IMG/VR virus record: IMGVR_UViG_3300031974_001349
Location: 1-64,000 of that record
Direction: 5' to 3' (one strand)
DNA length: 64,000 bases
Origin: a virus
Shown: positions 63,083 through 64,000 of the stretch, one piece after another
How the letters are laid out: each line of letters starts with the position of its first letter
Position numbering within the stretch: position 1 is the stretch's first letter
Position numbers and translations under genes: made by a program
The notes under the pieces: generated by a model
What the model was told of the DNA's origin: nothing
Database searches by the model: none
Seen by the model: the letters and a program-made list of their open reading frames with translations, nothing else

Positions 63083-64000
63083 TCATCTACGAGGTGAGTC
63101 CCACCCCTTTAATATATCAGATGAAAAGTTGTTGTATGAGAACTCCATACGATCAACCAGTTTCACCGCATCACCACCAAGTGTATCAATTGCCACATAT
63201 CCCTCTTCACCCGTTACCTTGTAACCGTCGGTGGTTTTAACGAAGGTGTCAATTGACTTAAGTTTGTCCAAACTATTTATAAGTTTTAATTTGGCAAGAA
63301 CGATGAGTCGTTGTAACTCGAACATCTTCTCCAGATTAGCACGATTAGTGGCAGAGAAAAAGTCCATCTCATCCTTCATTTTAGCAGTCCATGTGTCCTT
63401 ACCACGTTGAGACTTCTTACTATCTATCTCTTTTTTATAGTATGCCTGACGGTGTGCTATGAGACCTGCAACATGCTTCTTCGAATTCGGGATCAATGTT
63501 CCCTTGCGAACATAGGAGTTGTTGTATGTCTCGATCGCACCAGCAAACTTAGGATTGTCTGCGACTGCTTTGAGAGTGGTTGATGCTGTTTGATTGAACA
63601 GACGACCGATCTGTGTGAGGATGCTGTTCACCTCGTTGGTCTCTCTTTCTGACATGGTTGCCTTTGTAAGATCACGAAGCATTGCGTCCTGTGACCACAC
63701 GTTTCGAGAACGTCTGAACTGAGATACGTCCACACCGTACGATGCCTTCATGTTTTCAAAAGAATCTCCGGTGTAGGTTGTGTGCCATACGATACCGATC
63801 TTTGCCGCACGTAGGTCTGCGGCCTGCTCCCACGGTACTGCGTATGCAATAGTGTTCGGATGGAAAACGACATACTTCTTACCGTCGATCTTCTTACCCT
63901 GTAGATCCGCACGACTGAATAGAAAGTCTCCCTGAACAACACCCTTGATGTTTAGTTCTGGCAGATACTTGAGTGCGTCTTTAAGTTTGGCATTCAGATC
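63083..64000 (-). CDS. DUF6267-like virion protein (5' end outside window)
   Basis: The frame continues open from 63083 to the right edge at 64000 and enters as DLNAKLKDALKYLPELNIKG. VVQGDFLFSRADLQGKK, YVVFHPNTIAYAVPW and GIVWHTTYTGDS then follow, with the helix-rich rest to the stop. These blocks are as in the DUF6267 family of T4-like marine phages, found next to head-core genes. About 305 residues are visible. A TATAAATA (63274-63281) lies inside the gene. Confidence 0.75.
   Translation of the reverse strand, partial: DLNAKLKDALKYLPELNIKGVVQGDFLFSRADLQGKKIDGKKYVVFHPNTIAYAVPWEQAADLRAAKIGIVWHTTYTGDSFENMKASYGVDVSQFRRSRNVWSQDAMLRDLTKATMSERETNEVNSILTQIGRLFNQTASTTLKAVADNPKFAGAIETYNNSYVRKGTLIPNSKKHVAGLIAHRQAYYKKEIDSKKSQRGKDTWTAKMKDEMDFFSATNRANLEKMFELQRLIVLAKLKLINSLDKLKSIDTFVKTTDGYKVTGEEGYVAIDTLGGDAVKLVDRMEFSYNNFSSDILKGWDSPRR
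63274..63281 (-). promoter_or_regulatory. candidate late promoter inside the DUF6267-like gene
   Basis: Exact TATAAATA on the minus strand, about 220 bases before the start of the basic head protein. It might produce a separate late transcript for 62680 and the following genes; a chance match is possible. Confidence 0.4.

Noticed and set aside
1-64000. Lysogeny genes, integrase or attachment site
   Set aside because: No integrase, repressor or repeat pair was seen; the gene set is of a lytic T4-type phage.

Overview
The window is one contiguous stretch of a lytic, T4-type marine myovirus. The evidence is a full set of T4-like tail, baseplate and head-completion homologues (gp6, gp25, gp5, gp27-like, gp53, gp48, gp4, gp54-like, gp26, gp51, gp29-like), plus gp32 and gp33, a T4-type lysozyme, class I ribonucleotide reductase, TATAAATA late promoters and many small families typical of marine T4-like phages (DUF6433, DUF6356, DUF5824, DUF6267-like). 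No photosynthesis gene, tRNA, CRISPR array, insertion sequence or integrase was seen. The host cannot be fixed from this window; near-consensus sigma70 promoters point to an ordinary sigma70 bacterial host.

Layout: (1) 1-15949, minus strand: fibres/adhesins, then baseplate wedge and hub (gp6, gp25, gp5, gp27-like, gp53, gp48). (2) 16003-20349, plus strand: gp4, an unassigned virion gene, a gp54/gp19-like tube protein, gp26, gp51 and the gp29-like tape measure, ending in a terminator. (3) 20381-22672, minus: small SAP-like membrane protein, gp32, gp33, DUF2693. (4) 22.7-30.4 kb, minus: accessory early genes in tight TAATG/ATGA-coupled operons behind strong sigma70 promoters; HExxH proteins, an ABC-ATPase/GNAT fusion, an H1-like basic-tail protein and an unusual leader RNA with three tandem UNCG hairpins. 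(5) 30454-31557: a two-gene plus-strand late island. (6) 31.6-43.4 kb, minus: lysis genes (3TM holin-like, T4-type lysozyme) mixed with a sugar/cofactor island: several glycosyltransferases, a radical SAM-SPASM enzyme, a sulfotransferase-like protein, a NodU/CmcH carbamoyltransferase and an FkbM methyltransferase. (7) 43.6-53.5 kb, minus: small early genes, DUF932, a GIY-YIG-like endonuclease, then MTA/SAH nucleosidase, adenine phosphoribosyltransferase, zinc ribbon, NrdB and an NrdA-glutaredoxin fusion. (8) 53.5-64 kb, minus: conserved virion/prohead-core-like proteins, a beta-propeller adhesin and a nucleotidyltransferase-domain protein.

Three transcription modes can be read. Early genes use TTGACA/TATAAT promoters with a recurring GTGTTGAC core; three carry a 15-bp palindrome overlapping the -10. 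Structural and some island genes use TATAAATA, in line with gp33 being present. Strong hairpin terminators isolate single late genes (30.7, 35.1, 38.9 kb). Together the genes rework nucleotide pools (RNR, adenine salvage), bind and process DNA, probably remodel a glycan or nucleobase, build the tail and lyse the cell.

Most notable: a perfect T TTT TTT slippery site fusing gp26 to gp51; interlocked late promoters at 15966-15990; the three-hairpin leader at 24522-24679; NrdA carrying an internal glutaredoxin; the MTAN-APT pair; the 11-kb glycan/modification island; and four small HExxH proteins. All functions are inferred from sequence by eye; no database search was run.
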